Of a stretch of 30,923 nt of DNA, positions 1-9,200 are shown piece by piece. The DNA is from Isotricha intestinalis (lineage: Eukaryota; Ciliophora; Litostomatea; Vestibuliferida; Isotrichidae), in the NCBI GenBank assembly GCA_023807065.1, contig JAJJLU010000569.1, forward strand, positions 1 through 30,923, given 5' to 3'. The notes beneath the pieces are model-generated. The model did not search any database. It had not been told where the DNA came from and was given only the letters and a program-made list of their open reading frames with translations. The stretch's first letter is position 1; every line of letters starts with the position of its first letter. A program made the position numbers and the translations under genes.

Positions 1-468
1 TCAAAATTAAGTGAAGAAATGTATGAAGATGGATATGAAGATATAACAAATATAGATTATTCAACAAAAGTAATAACTCAAATGGAAGAATTTTACAAAG
101 ATAAATGTCCAAAAATGAAATTTGAAGTAATGGATGTTTTAGATTTAAAAGAAATTAAAGATGGTGAATATGATACGATAATTGATAAAGGTTGTTTAGA
201 TTGTATTTTATGTGGTGATAATTCTGTTCCTTTAGCAGCTAAAATGATGAGTGAAATTTATAGAGTTCTTGCTCCTGGAGGTCATTATATGGTTATTACT
301 TATGGTGATGCTGAGTTTAGAAAAAAATATTTAGAAACACAAAATTGGGCTAGTTTAACTGTTGATAAATTAGCTAAACCTAGTGCTTTAGTTGCTACTA
401 ATATTAACGCTGATGAAAATGATGTTAAAAATTTTCATTATGTTTATACTATGGCTAAAGCTAAGTAA
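1..468 (+). CDS. SAM-dependent methyltransferase, METTL13/EEF1AKMT4-like, 5'-truncated by the window edge
   Basis: The reading frame is open from base 1, so the first ATG at 19 is probably internal and the true start lies outside the window. The visible 155 residues begin just after where the glycine-rich SAM loop would end (SKLSEEMYEDGY, typically preceded by GCGN). Then come NIDYS (SAM ribose contact region), MDVLDL (adenine-side motif), YDTIIDKGCLDCI and EIYRVLAPGGHYMVITYG. The DKGxLDxI and RVLxPGG motifs are characteristic of the METTL13/EEF1AKMT4 group of class I methyltransferases. Known members methylate lysines or the N terminus of eEF1A in the cytosol; the substrate here is inferred from family only. 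It ends with TAA after MAKAK. The group assignment is fairly secure, the exact orthologue is not. Confidence 0.8.
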   Translation, partial: SKLSEEMYEDGYEDITNIDYSTKVITQMEEFYKDKCPKMKFEVMDVLDLKEIKDGEYDTIIDKGCLDCILCGDNSVPLAAKMMSEIYRVLAPGGHYMVITYGDAEFRKKYLETQNWASLTVDKLAKPSALVATNINADENDVKNFHYVYTMAKAK

Positions 469-572
469 ATAATTATTATAAAAAAGAAATGATAAAATGT
501 TTAGTTTTTTTTTCATTTGGCAATTTATTTATATATATTTTTTTTTGGTTTTGAGAAAAAATATTTATAAAA

Positions 573-870
573 ATGGGAAAAGAATTAGCAATTGGATTGA
601 ACAACGGTTTATCTAGTAAATAAAAAAGAAATATCATCAAAATAATAATTAAAAAGTTTTGAATAAATATAATAGTAATAAAAATATAGAGATGAAAAGA
701 TAAATTGGTTAAAATAATCTAAATTAACTGCTCAAAAAAAAGCTTATAAATTAACTAAAAACTATTTAGGTACATATAGAAGAGCTTTAAAAAGAGAAAT
801 GAATCACAAGGAGTTGTTTCTAATCATGAACATTAAATTAAGAATCATTTTGTTTTTTCTTATTTTATAA
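573..870 (+). pseudogene. decayed ribosomal protein eL36 (RPL36) relic
   Basis: An ATG at 573 opens 16 codons, MGKELAIGLNNGLSSK, matching the eL36 N terminus (AIGLNKG core), and stops at TAA 621. In another frame, from about 682 to the TAA at 868, the translation contains an eL36-like C-terminal half: YRDEKINWLK-stop-SK, then KAYKLTKNYLGTYRRALKRE, matching the family pattern YERRxxELLK..K..KA.K..KK.LGTH.RA..K.EE. The arginine-rich middle of eL36, about 35 codons, is reduced to about 60 bases with stops. Frameshift, internal stop and deletion make this a non-functional copy. Both ends in the right order argue against chance. An intron-containing gene is unlikely because no plausible GT-AG joins the pieces in frame and the rest of the window is intronless. 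An intact eL36 gene should exist elsewhere in the genome. Confidence 0.72.
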
Positions 871-1111
871 GATATATTGAGACAATTATATTTTTATATT
901 TATTTAATTTTTTAAATTAATATTTAAAAATTATCAAAAGTATTTGAATAAATAATAAGAAAGGTTTAAATGATAATAAATATTTTTTTAATTAAGTAAT
1001 ATATGATATGTTAATTGATATATATTTTATTAATAATTTTTGAATTAAACAAAAACCAAAAATTATAATCATATAATAAGAGATATTTAAAAATAAATTT
1101 TAAAATAAAAA
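871..1111. other. A/T-rich intergenic spacer
   Basis: About 240 bases of nearly pure A/T sequence between the eL36 relic and the next start codon. No coding remnant, RNA gene or repeat was recognised. It presumably carries the promoter of the Lys/Asn-rich gene; the last 30 bases before the ATG are strongly A-rich, as at most starts in this window. Confidence 0.5.
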
Positions 1112-1669
1112 ATGGAGTATAATACATCTTTAATGAATAGTTCAAATAAAAAATCAAATTATTCTTATTTTAACACAGAAATTGGAGGAGAAAATTTAAA
1201 AGAGAAAATGATAAAATATAGTAAAAATATAAGAATTAAATCAAAAAGGAATTCATATAAACCTCCTTTAAAAATAAATAATTATTTTGTAGATGTAAAT
1301 GAAGAAGACTCAAAATATTATAAATTAAATTATCCTAAAACTCATTTTAAAACAAATGGTAATTTTTATAAAAGATTAAAATATTCAAATTTAACTGAAA
1401 GTAGATATGATGAAAATAATTCAAATGAGAAAAATAATAAAGATAAAAGAAGTAAATTAATTGAAAAATTAATTTATAATTCTCAAATTAATTTTGTTCA
1501 AGATTTTCAAAAAAAAAAACAAAAAGAATCTGAAAGTAAAGAATATAAAATTATGCAAGATAAAATTGAAGTTTTGAAAAAAAGTGGTATTGATGTTAAT
1601 ACTTTATTTAAAGAAATTAAAGAAAAAGAAAATAAAAATGAATGTGAAGAAGATGATAATAAAAAAGAA

Positions 1670-1716
<47 letters not shown>

Positions 1717-2623
1717 AAAAAATGAATGTGAAGAAGATGATAATAAAAAAGAAAATAATAATAATAATAATAATGAAAAAAAGGAAATTCACTTAAAATT
1801 TAAAAATTTAATTTCAGAAAATGAAAATAATAGATATGAAGAATATAATACTAATAAAAATAACCAGAGAAAAATTTTAAATTCTGAATTAAAAACTTCA
1901 AATTCAAAAGAAAAAAGTAATAGTCAAAGAAAACCAATGATAAATTCATTAGAATTTTATATGAAAATAAAAGATTATTTAAGAAATAAGGGTAAAAATT
2001 CAAAAGAAAATGAAACAAATAGAAATAGTATAAATTCACAAAAAAATACTTATAGAAGTGTTTCCTTACCAAAAAAAGAAAATAATGTTTTTAAATATAA
2101 TAATAATGATGAAAATAATAATCAACCTGCTTTTTATAGTAGAAATAATATTAGAGGAAAAGATGAAGTTCAAAAATTTATTAAAGATAAAGAAAAAATA
2201 AGAAAAACAAGTGAAGATAAATTAAAGAAAGAAGAAAAAAATAAAATTTTACATAATTATTTAAATTATTCTAAATTACAAAAATCAATTGAAAAAAAAA
2301 AAATATTATTAATAAAAAAAAAAAAAGTAAAAAATAATTATTACGTTGGAAATAATCAAATAAATAAATCTAATTATAATCAAAGTAAAAGTGCTGTTGT
2401 TGAGAAAAATGATATGTTTAAAATAATGAGAGATAATAAAAAATTAAAAAGCAACGGAAAAAAACCAAGTGAAAAAAAAAATTATAACTTTATTAAGATG
2501 CAAGAAGATACAATTAAAAAAGGAAAATTAGAATATTTTATTAATGACTCTCCTAATTCTAGAAATAATGATAATAATGGTTCTTTTCAAAAAAAAATGG
2601 TAAGTGCTGAAAAAATTGAATGA
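1112..2623 (+). CDS. Lys/Asn-rich low-complexity hypothetical protein
   Basis: A 503-residue protein dominated by Lys, Asn, Glu and Ser, with no recognised domain, signal peptide or membrane segment. Residues about 172-225 contain a tandem duplication: ECEEDDNKKEN followed by a long Asn run, then the same block again with a shorter run. Further along are mixed-charge, probably coiled-coil or disordered stretches (for example around residues 355-400) and a short RSVSLPKK segment that looks like a basophilic kinase site. It ends with TGA, followed in frame by TAA within 10 bases. Length, consistent codon use and a clear ATG after an A-rich leader support a real gene. Function is unknown; a cytoskeletal or nuclear scaffold is possible but not shown. 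Confidence 0.7.
1634..1780 (+). repeat. tandem imperfect duplication with AAT microsatellite (poly-Asn)
   Basis: Two copies of AATGAATGTGAAGAAGATGA followed by AATAAAAAAGAA and a run of AAT triplets lie head to tail inside the Lys/Asn-rich gene. The AAT run is longer in the first copy (about 1669-1714) than in the second (about 1752-1774). All units are multiples of three, so the frame is kept. Slippage of the triplet run is the likely source of the length difference. Confidence 0.85.
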
Positions 2624-2814
2624 TTGACTTAAGAAAAATAATTTAAATTATTATAAAAAAGATAATAGTGAAAAACAAATAAAAACAATAAAAATCCAAA
2701 AAAAGAAAAAAAAGAAAAAAATATATATAAAATAATTATTTATTTATTAATTAATAAATTCAGGAAATAAAAAAATCAAAAATATAAAAATTATTATTCT
2801 AAAAAAAATACAAA

Positions 2815-3489
2815 ATGTCAGAAGAAGGAGAAGAAAAAATAATAATAGAAGAAGCAGAATCGAACAGTCAAAAAGAGAATTACAAATTTAAAGTAGTAGT
2901 AGTAGGTGATTCAGGAGTAGGAAAAACTAATTTAATAAAGCGTTTCATAAACAATGAATTTAAATCAGATTCAAAGGCTACAGTAGGAGTAGAATTTCTA
3001 AGTAAAAACTTTATAATAAACAATGAAATATTTAAAATAGAAATATGGGACACAGCAGGACAAGAAAGATATAAATCAATAACAACAGCTTATTATAAAG
3101 GAGCTAAAGGTGCAATGATTATTTATGATGTTACTAATCAAAATTCTTTTAATAATGTTGATAAATGGTTTAATGAAATTAAAGACAAAGCTTCTAAAAA
3201 TATTAATTTAATTATGATTGGAAATAAAACTGATTTAGATGATAAAAAAGTTGTTAGTTCTGAAGATTCTTTAGATAAAGCTAAAAATTTTGATATTCCT
3301 GTTATGGAAACTTCTGCTTTAAATGCTTCTAATGTTAAAGAAGCTTTTTATTTAATTTTGAAAGAAATGTATAAAAGCGTTAAAAGTATGATGCAGGAAA
3401 ATGAAAAAAAAGATGGTGTTGATACTGCTGGAGTTCAGTTAGATACTAATAATGAAAATAAAGGCAAAAAGAAAAAAAAATGTTGTTAA
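2815..3489 (+). CDS. Rab-family small GTPase, Rab11-like
   Basis: A 224-residue protein with all Rab motifs: P-loop GDSGVGKT (residues 31-38), switch I with SKATVGVEF (Thr56 for Mg), switch II WDTAGQERY (78-86), NKTD guanine specificity (137-140), ETSAL (165-169), and a polybasic tail ending in CC (223-224) for double geranylgeranylation. The combination SKATVGVEF, AYYKGAKGA and ETSALNASNVKEAF is closest to the Rab11 group, which acts on recycling endosomes, and in ciliates and other protists also on contractile vacuole or cytokinesis membranes (family knowledge, not shown here). It has an acidic N-terminal extension of about 20 residues. TAA directly after CC shows this codon is a real stop in this genome. 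Intronless, with an A-rich leader. Confidence 0.95.
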   Translation: MSEEGEEKIIIEEAESNSQKENYKFKVVVVGDSGVGKTNLIKRFINNEFKSDSKATVGVEFLSKNFIINNEIFKIEIWDTAGQERYKSITTAYYKGAKGAMIIYDVTNQNSFNNVDKWFNEIKDKASKNINLIMIGNKTDLDDKKVVSSEDSLDKAKNFDIPVMETSALNASNVKEAFYLILKEMYKSVKSMMQENEKKDGVDTAGVQLDTNNENKGKKKKKCC

Positions 3490-3733
3490 TTTTATCTTTT
3501 TTTTAGTTTATTGTTCTTTTTTTAGGTTTGACGGTTTAGTTTATAAACATATGGGAATTTAATTATTTTTTATTTAATTTTGTTTTTTAATTTTTTTTTT
3601 TCACACTTTTTTTGTTTGAATTTTTAGATCAATATTTTTTCCACGGACGCAAGATAATTTTAATTATAATAATTTATCTTTTCTAAATTAATTTTTTATA
3701 TAAATTATTTTAAATGAATTATTATTAAATCAA

Positions 3734-4984
3734 ATGAGCTTATTTAAAATAATCCTTATACAATCTTTAATAATAATTATTTCTTCTTTTATCAAATTTC
3801 ATTTTAATTTTGAAAAAAATTTATCATTGGATATAATAAGTCAATTAATTGAAAGTAATATGACAACAAATATAAAAGTGGGAAATCCAGTTCAAAATTT
3901 AATAACTCAAATTTCATTTGATGATTTTTCCTTTTATATATTTAATAAACAGGAAAATTCTTCTTATTCTTTTTATAATAATAAAACTTCATCTTCATTA
4001 AAAATAATTAACAACGAAAATTTAGATTATGAAGATTTAATTGGTAAAAAATCCGAAGAAAAATTTTATTTTATGAATGAGAAAAATAAAGAAAAGGAGA
4101 TAAATAATTTATTATTTATACTTTCAGAAAGAAGAACATATAAGAATATATATCCTTCAGGAATAGGATGTTTAATTAGAGAAAAAAGGGAAAATGACAT
4201 TAATTTTTTTCATGAATTAAAATCAAGAAATATAATAAAGAATAAAACATTTAATTTTGTTTATTCAAATATAAATGAAGGAGAAATGATAATAGGAAAT
4301 TATCCTCATGAATATAATTCATCATATAATATAAAAAATTTTGTATATAGTATAATGAGATATACATACATGATAGATACTTCATCAACAACTTTTTCTG
4401 ATTTAATAACTTATAATAAATCCATAGACACAGATTATGATATTGAATTTGATGGAAGTTTATATGGAATATTTGTTCATTTTGATTATTTAAATTTTAT
4501 TAAAGAACAATTTTTTGATGAATATATTCAATTAAATAAATGTAATTATTATAATACAATAAAATATAGATATTTTATATGTGATAATGATATAAATATT
4601 AGTAAATTTCAATCATTAATTTTCATAAGTAAAGTAATGAATATGAGTTTTATTTTAAATTATAATGATTTATTTTATAAATATGAAAATAAATATATTT
4701 TCCTTGCTTTTGTTAATAATTATATTTCTGGAACTTGGAGATTAGGAAGGATTTTTATGAAAAAATATCATACAATTTTTGATATTGAAAGAGGTATCGT
4801 TGGTTTTTACAAAGAAGAAGACATAAATCAAAAAAGAGATTATTTTAAATTTATAATGACAAGTATTCTAATTTGTATTATTGGATTTTTATTATTTCTA
4901 TATTATAATGTTTTAAAAAAAAATAGAAAAATTAGAGTAAATGAAATTGAAGAAAATTTCGATTATACACCACAAAAGATTTAA
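3734..4984 (+). CDS. membrane-anchored aspartic-protease (pepsin-fold) homologue with degenerate active site
   Basis: A 416-residue protein with an N-terminal signal peptide (1-20), an extracellular or lumenal domain, a transmembrane helix (about 372-392) and a short basic cytosolic tail. Pepsin-family landmarks are visible: NIKVGNPVQNL (46-56, like IGTPPQ), PSGIGCLI...FFHELKSRNII (141-168), GEMIIGNYPHEY (183-194, like GELIIGGYPH), and the C-terminal WRLGRIFMKKYHTIFDIERGIVGFYK (335-360), equivalent to WxLGDxFLRxYYxxFDxxxxxIGFA. The catalytic DTG/DSG triads are not present: the first site reads about SFDDFS (61-66) and the second FDGSLYG (239-245). The protein is therefore probably a non-catalytic family member, perhaps a binding or surface protein. 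The fold call rests on several ordered motifs; loss of activity is inferred. Confidence 0.7.
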   Translation: MSLFKIILIQSLIIIISSFIKFHFNFEKNLSLDIISQLIESNMTTNIKVGNPVQNLITQISFDDFSFYIFNKQENSSYSFYNNKTSSSLKIINNENLDYEDLIGKKSEEKFYFMNEKNKEKEINNLLFILSERRTYKNIYPSGIGCLIREKRENDINFFHELKSRNIIKNKTFNFVYSNINEGEMIIGNYPHEYNSSYNIKNFVYSIMRYTYMIDTSSTTFSDLITYNKSIDTDYDIEFDGSLYGIFVHFDYLNFIKEQFFDEYIQLNKCNYYNTIKYRYFICDNDINISKFQSLIFISKVMNMSFILNYNDLFYKYENKYIFLAFVNNYISGTWRLGRIFMKKYHTIFDIERGIVGFYKEEDINQKRDYFKFIMTSILICIIGFLLFLYYNVLKKNRKIRVNEIEENFDYTPQKI

Positions 4985-5048
4985 ATGTAAATTATTTTTT
5001 ATTTATATAATTTAATAAATTTAAAAAAATCAATTATTTTTGAATTTA

Positions 5049-6041
5049 ATGCCGAAAAAAAATAAAGTCAAAAAGCTTTATAAAAAAAATGAAAATTTAT
5101 TAAATAATTCACTAGATGAAATTGAATGTATAAAAGTGATAAAAAGCGAAAAAATAACATATTTACAAAGACTAAAAGATGGAACAATATGTTCAGGAAC
5201 TGAATTAGGCAACATTTATATATATAATCAAAATAATTTTGTTGAAATAATAAAAATTTCTGAGCACATTGATTATATTTTTTATATTATTCAATTAAAA
5301 AATGAAAATATAATATCTTCATCTAGAGATAATACAATTAAAATTATTCAATTAAATAATTTTCATTTTATTACTTATACTATTATTAAAGTTTTTAATA
5401 ATGAAGATTATGCAATTAAAATAATTGAATTATCTAATAATAAATTATTTACATCATTTAATAAAGGTTTTATAAAAATATATCAATACATTGAAAATAA
5501 TAAAAAAATGTTATATCAAGAGGAAATTATTTTAAAATTTGATTATTTAATAGAATCTTCATTGGAATTAAAAAATAAAAATTATTTAATATTAGGATCT
5601 TCAAAAGAAGATTTTATTAGAATTGTTGATTTATTTGAATATAAAAATATTAAAGAAGTAGGTAAAATTTATAATTGTAGATTATTGGATGTAATCTGTC
5701 AATTAAATGATAAATATTTTATTGTAGGAGGTGTGGATGTAATTTATTTAATTCAAATTTCAAGTTTTAAAATTATACATGAAATAAAAACAAAAAGTTA
5801 TTTTTCAAAATGTATTTTATTAAATAATCAAACTTTATTGACTTTGGATTTTTCAATGGAATTTAAAGGACAATTAATTAATTGGAAGTTAAAAAATGGA
5901 AGATTAGAAATTATAGGTGAAAAAAAAGGAATTCTTAAAAATTGGAGTTCTTCAATCATTCAATTAGATAATAATAATTTAGCAATTGGTGAAATTAATG
6001 GAATAAAAATTTGGAAGATATTGAACTTTAATTATATATAA
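5049..6041 (+). CDS. WD40-like beta-propeller protein
   Basis: The open frame can be extended three codons upstream, but only through a TTG at 5040; the first ATG is at 5049 and gives MPKKNKVKKLYKK, 330 residues, which is the sensible eukaryotic start. After a basic N terminus come repeating blades of the type (L/I)xxGTxxSGxxxGxIxIYN: TICSGTELGNIYIYNQ, NIISSSRDNTIKIIQL, KLFTSFNKGFIKIYQYI, YLILGSSKEDFIRIVDL, YFIVGGVDVIYLIQI, NNLAIGEINGIKIWKI. Six to seven blades fit a single WD40-like propeller, although the WD dipeptides are mostly lost. There is no signal peptide or membrane segment, so it is probably a cytosolic protein-interaction scaffold. Partner and pathway cannot be read from the sequence. 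Confidence 0.75.
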   Translation: MPKKNKVKKLYKKNENLLNNSLDEIECIKVIKSEKITYLQRLKDGTICSGTELGNIYIYNQNNFVEIIKISEHIDYIFYIIQLKNENIISSSRDNTIKIIQLNNFHFITYTIIKVFNNEDYAIKIIELSNNKLFTSFNKGFIKIYQYIENNKKMLYQEEIILKFDYLIESSLELKNKNYLILGSSKEDFIRIVDLFEYKNIKEVGKIYNCRLLDVICQLNDKYFIVGGVDVIYLIQISSFKIIHEIKTKSYFSKCILLNNQTLLTLDFSMEFKGQLINWKLKNGRLEIIGEKKGILKNWSSSIIQLDNNNLAIGEINGIKIWKILNFNYI

Positions 6042-6235
6042 TTAAGGACTATATATTTTTTATTAAAAAACGCATAAATTGAACCCATAATCCATTAAAA
6101 AAAAAAGTAAGAAAAAATATGATTAAATAAGGATTTTTATAAATAATATAAAATAAAAATAAAATTAAAAAAAAAATAATTAATAATCAAAATTCCATAA
6201 ATCCGTTTCTGAAAAACTTAAAAAATAATAAATAA

Positions 6236-9200
6236 ATGAGTATTCATTTATTCAAAAAGTTTATTATCTTATTGTTAATTTTATGTGTTCGGAGTTTGAA
6301 AACAAAAGCTCGTCGATATAGTTTTATTCAGAAATCAGAAGGTCAAAGTTCAATTGATACAGAATGTTTTTTAAATGGACCAGAAAGTTCAGAAAGTTCA
6401 GGTTGTTTCCTATCTAGTCCAGGGGACTTAGCAGATCAAGTTGATAAAAAATTAGATGACCTTGAATCTACTTGTGGAGCTGTTTATGAAACTGATGAAA
6501 TTAATGTCGCTTTAAATGCTGCTCAAAAATTAGGAGAATTAAAAGAAATGATTGTTAATGGAGATCAAGTTAGTGAAAGTGATATTTCTGATTTGAAACA
6601 AGTTTTAATTAAAACTTTCAATGTTAAAAGTAGTGATTTAAGTAATATTGATTCGAGATTTGTTAAAGCTGGAAATGAGGGAGTAATTAATTATATTAAA
6701 GATTATTGTGCAAAAAATAATATTCCTCAGTTTTTAGAAAATAAATATGTTAATTATTTGAAATTAAATGAAGCTAAAGCTTATTTGGATAATTTCCCTG
6801 ATGATCAAAAAAAAGAATGTTTGAAATTTCAAGAAGAAAATCTTAATACATTCGAATTAGCTTATAGTGATGTTACCAATGAATTAACTCCTTTAAAATC
6901 ACAAGATTTTGGTAAAAGTATTAGATTAGAACCTTCAGGATTTGATAGAGGTGGATATGCAATAGCTTATTGGCTTTTAGCTGAACCTGAAAAATTAAAT
7001 GAACCTCAAAGTTATGCTAGTGGTTATGTTGATAATAAGAAAATTTTAGAATTTAGGGAAGAATCTTGTAGAAATAATAAAGTCACTTCTGTTGGTAATC
7101 AAAAAATGGAAATTAATACTGTTGCAAAATGTGCTGAATATGAATTAGAAATTTTACTCTTTCAAAAAGTTTGTACTGGTTATCAATGTGAATTACACTC
7201 ATTTAATTCATTTATTAATTCTCATTACAATGCATCTACAAATGAACTTTCAAAAGAAATGATTGAAAAATTAGATATTCAAATAAGTGATAGAGCAATT
7301 AATCCAAAATTATATGTTGATTTTGTAGCAAATGAAGAAAATATAAATAGACTTGTAGCTGATATGTTACCAGGAATGTATGATCATGTGAAAGAATTAA
7401 TTGACACATGTGAAAAAGGACCAGAACATTGTGAATATATAAATGCAAAAGGAGAATGTTTAGTTTGTGAGAAAGGTTATAATTATGTAGATGGAATTTG
7501 TAGAATTGGATGTCCTGATGGCTCTTATCAATTAGATGATCATAGATGTGGGGAATGTGATGAAAATTGTAATATATGTACTGGACCTAAACAATGTACT
7601 GAATGTAAAAATAATACTGTTTTTTATGAAGGGGAATGTTTTGAAAAATGTCCTGATGGAACTTTCCCAGTTAATAATGTTTGTGAATCTTGTGGTGATG
7701 ATTGTCTTTATTGTAGTAGTGAAACTTATTGTGAAAAATGTAAGAAAGGAACTTATTTTTATGAAGGAAAATGTGTTACTGAATGCCCTGTTGGAACTTA
7801 TCTTGATATTGTTAATATGGTTTGTGATAAATGTAAAGATGGATGTGAATCTTGTTCTTCTTATGAAGTATGTAAAAGTTGTGAAGAAGGATATTATAAA
7901 TATGATGAAAGTAAATGTGTAAAAGAATGTCCAGATACTTTCAGGAAAAATCCCGATACTCAAAGTTGTGAAAAATGTATTGAAAATTGTAGAAAATGTA
8001 GTGAAGCACCTTATGAATGTGAAGATTGTGAAGATGGATATTCTTTATTAAAAGATAAAACTTGTGGAGGTTGCCCTGAAGGTCAAGTCTCATTTAAGAA
8101 AGTATGTATTGATTGTCAAGACCAAGAAAAATGTGTTAAATGTAATTCAAATAATATTAGAGAATGTTTAAAATGTAAAGATAACTCTTATCTTCAACCA
8201 AATAAAACTTGTCTTGATTCATGTGATCCAGGTTATTATGCAAATGAATATAATGAATGTGAAAAATGTGTTATGGAAAACTGTGAAAAATGTGATAACA
8301 AAGAATGTTATGAATGTATGGATGATTATTATTTATTTAATAATACTAAATGTCCAAAAGAATGTCCAGATGGATATATTTCAGTAGGTAGACAATGTGT
8401 TCAATGTAGTGATCCTAGATGTTTAAAATGTTCTGAATATGATTTATCAGTTTGTACTAAATGTGATTATCCAAATGAAGTTTTAAAAAATGGTAAATGT
8501 GTTAAAGAATGTGGTGAAGGTTATGTTCAAGAAGGACAAGAATGTGTTGAATGTATTGAGGGATGTAAACAATGTGGAAATAAAATTTTATGTGAAATTT
8601 GTGATACTGAAAACGGATATTATTTCTTAAATGGAAAATGTGTTAAAAATTGTGGAAGTGGAAGTAGAGCAAATCCAATAACAGGAGTTTGTGATGAATG
8701 CTCCACTAGTAATTGTGATTCATGTCCTAATGATAAAGAAGTTTGTAAAGATTGTAAAGAAGGTTATGTTCTTTATAATAATATATGTTATGAAAGATGT
8801 CCAGTTGGAACTTTCCTTTCTCAAGATCAAAGACATTGTGAAGATTGTGATGCAAAGTGTGCTGAATGTCATAATAAGAAAACATGTATTAGATGTAAAA
8901 TCCCATATGTTTTACAAGGAGAAGAATGTCAAACTGAATGTGAAAATGGATATTATGACAGTGAAAGAGTTTGTTATGAATGTCAAAATCCAAATTGTGA
9001 GAAATGTTCTTCTGAAGATAGTACAAAATGTACAAAATGCCCAGCAGGTACATTCTTCTATAAAGGAAATTGTTTAACACTATGTCCAGATGATACATAT
9101 GAAGGAACTGATAATGAATGTTTTCCATGTTCACCCAATTGTAAAACTTGTAGTGTAACAAGTGATAATTGTGAATCATGTCCACCAGGTCTTAAATTAA

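Noticed and set aside
1604..1792. Overlapping poly-Ile/Phe open frames around the AAT runs.
   Set aside because: Direct frame-shifted readings of the AAT microsatellite with no independent coding signal.
5040..5048. Extension of the WD40-like gene to a TTG start at 5040.
   Set aside because: A eukaryotic gene is expected to use ATG; the ATG at 5049 is three codons downstream with a fitting A-rich leader.
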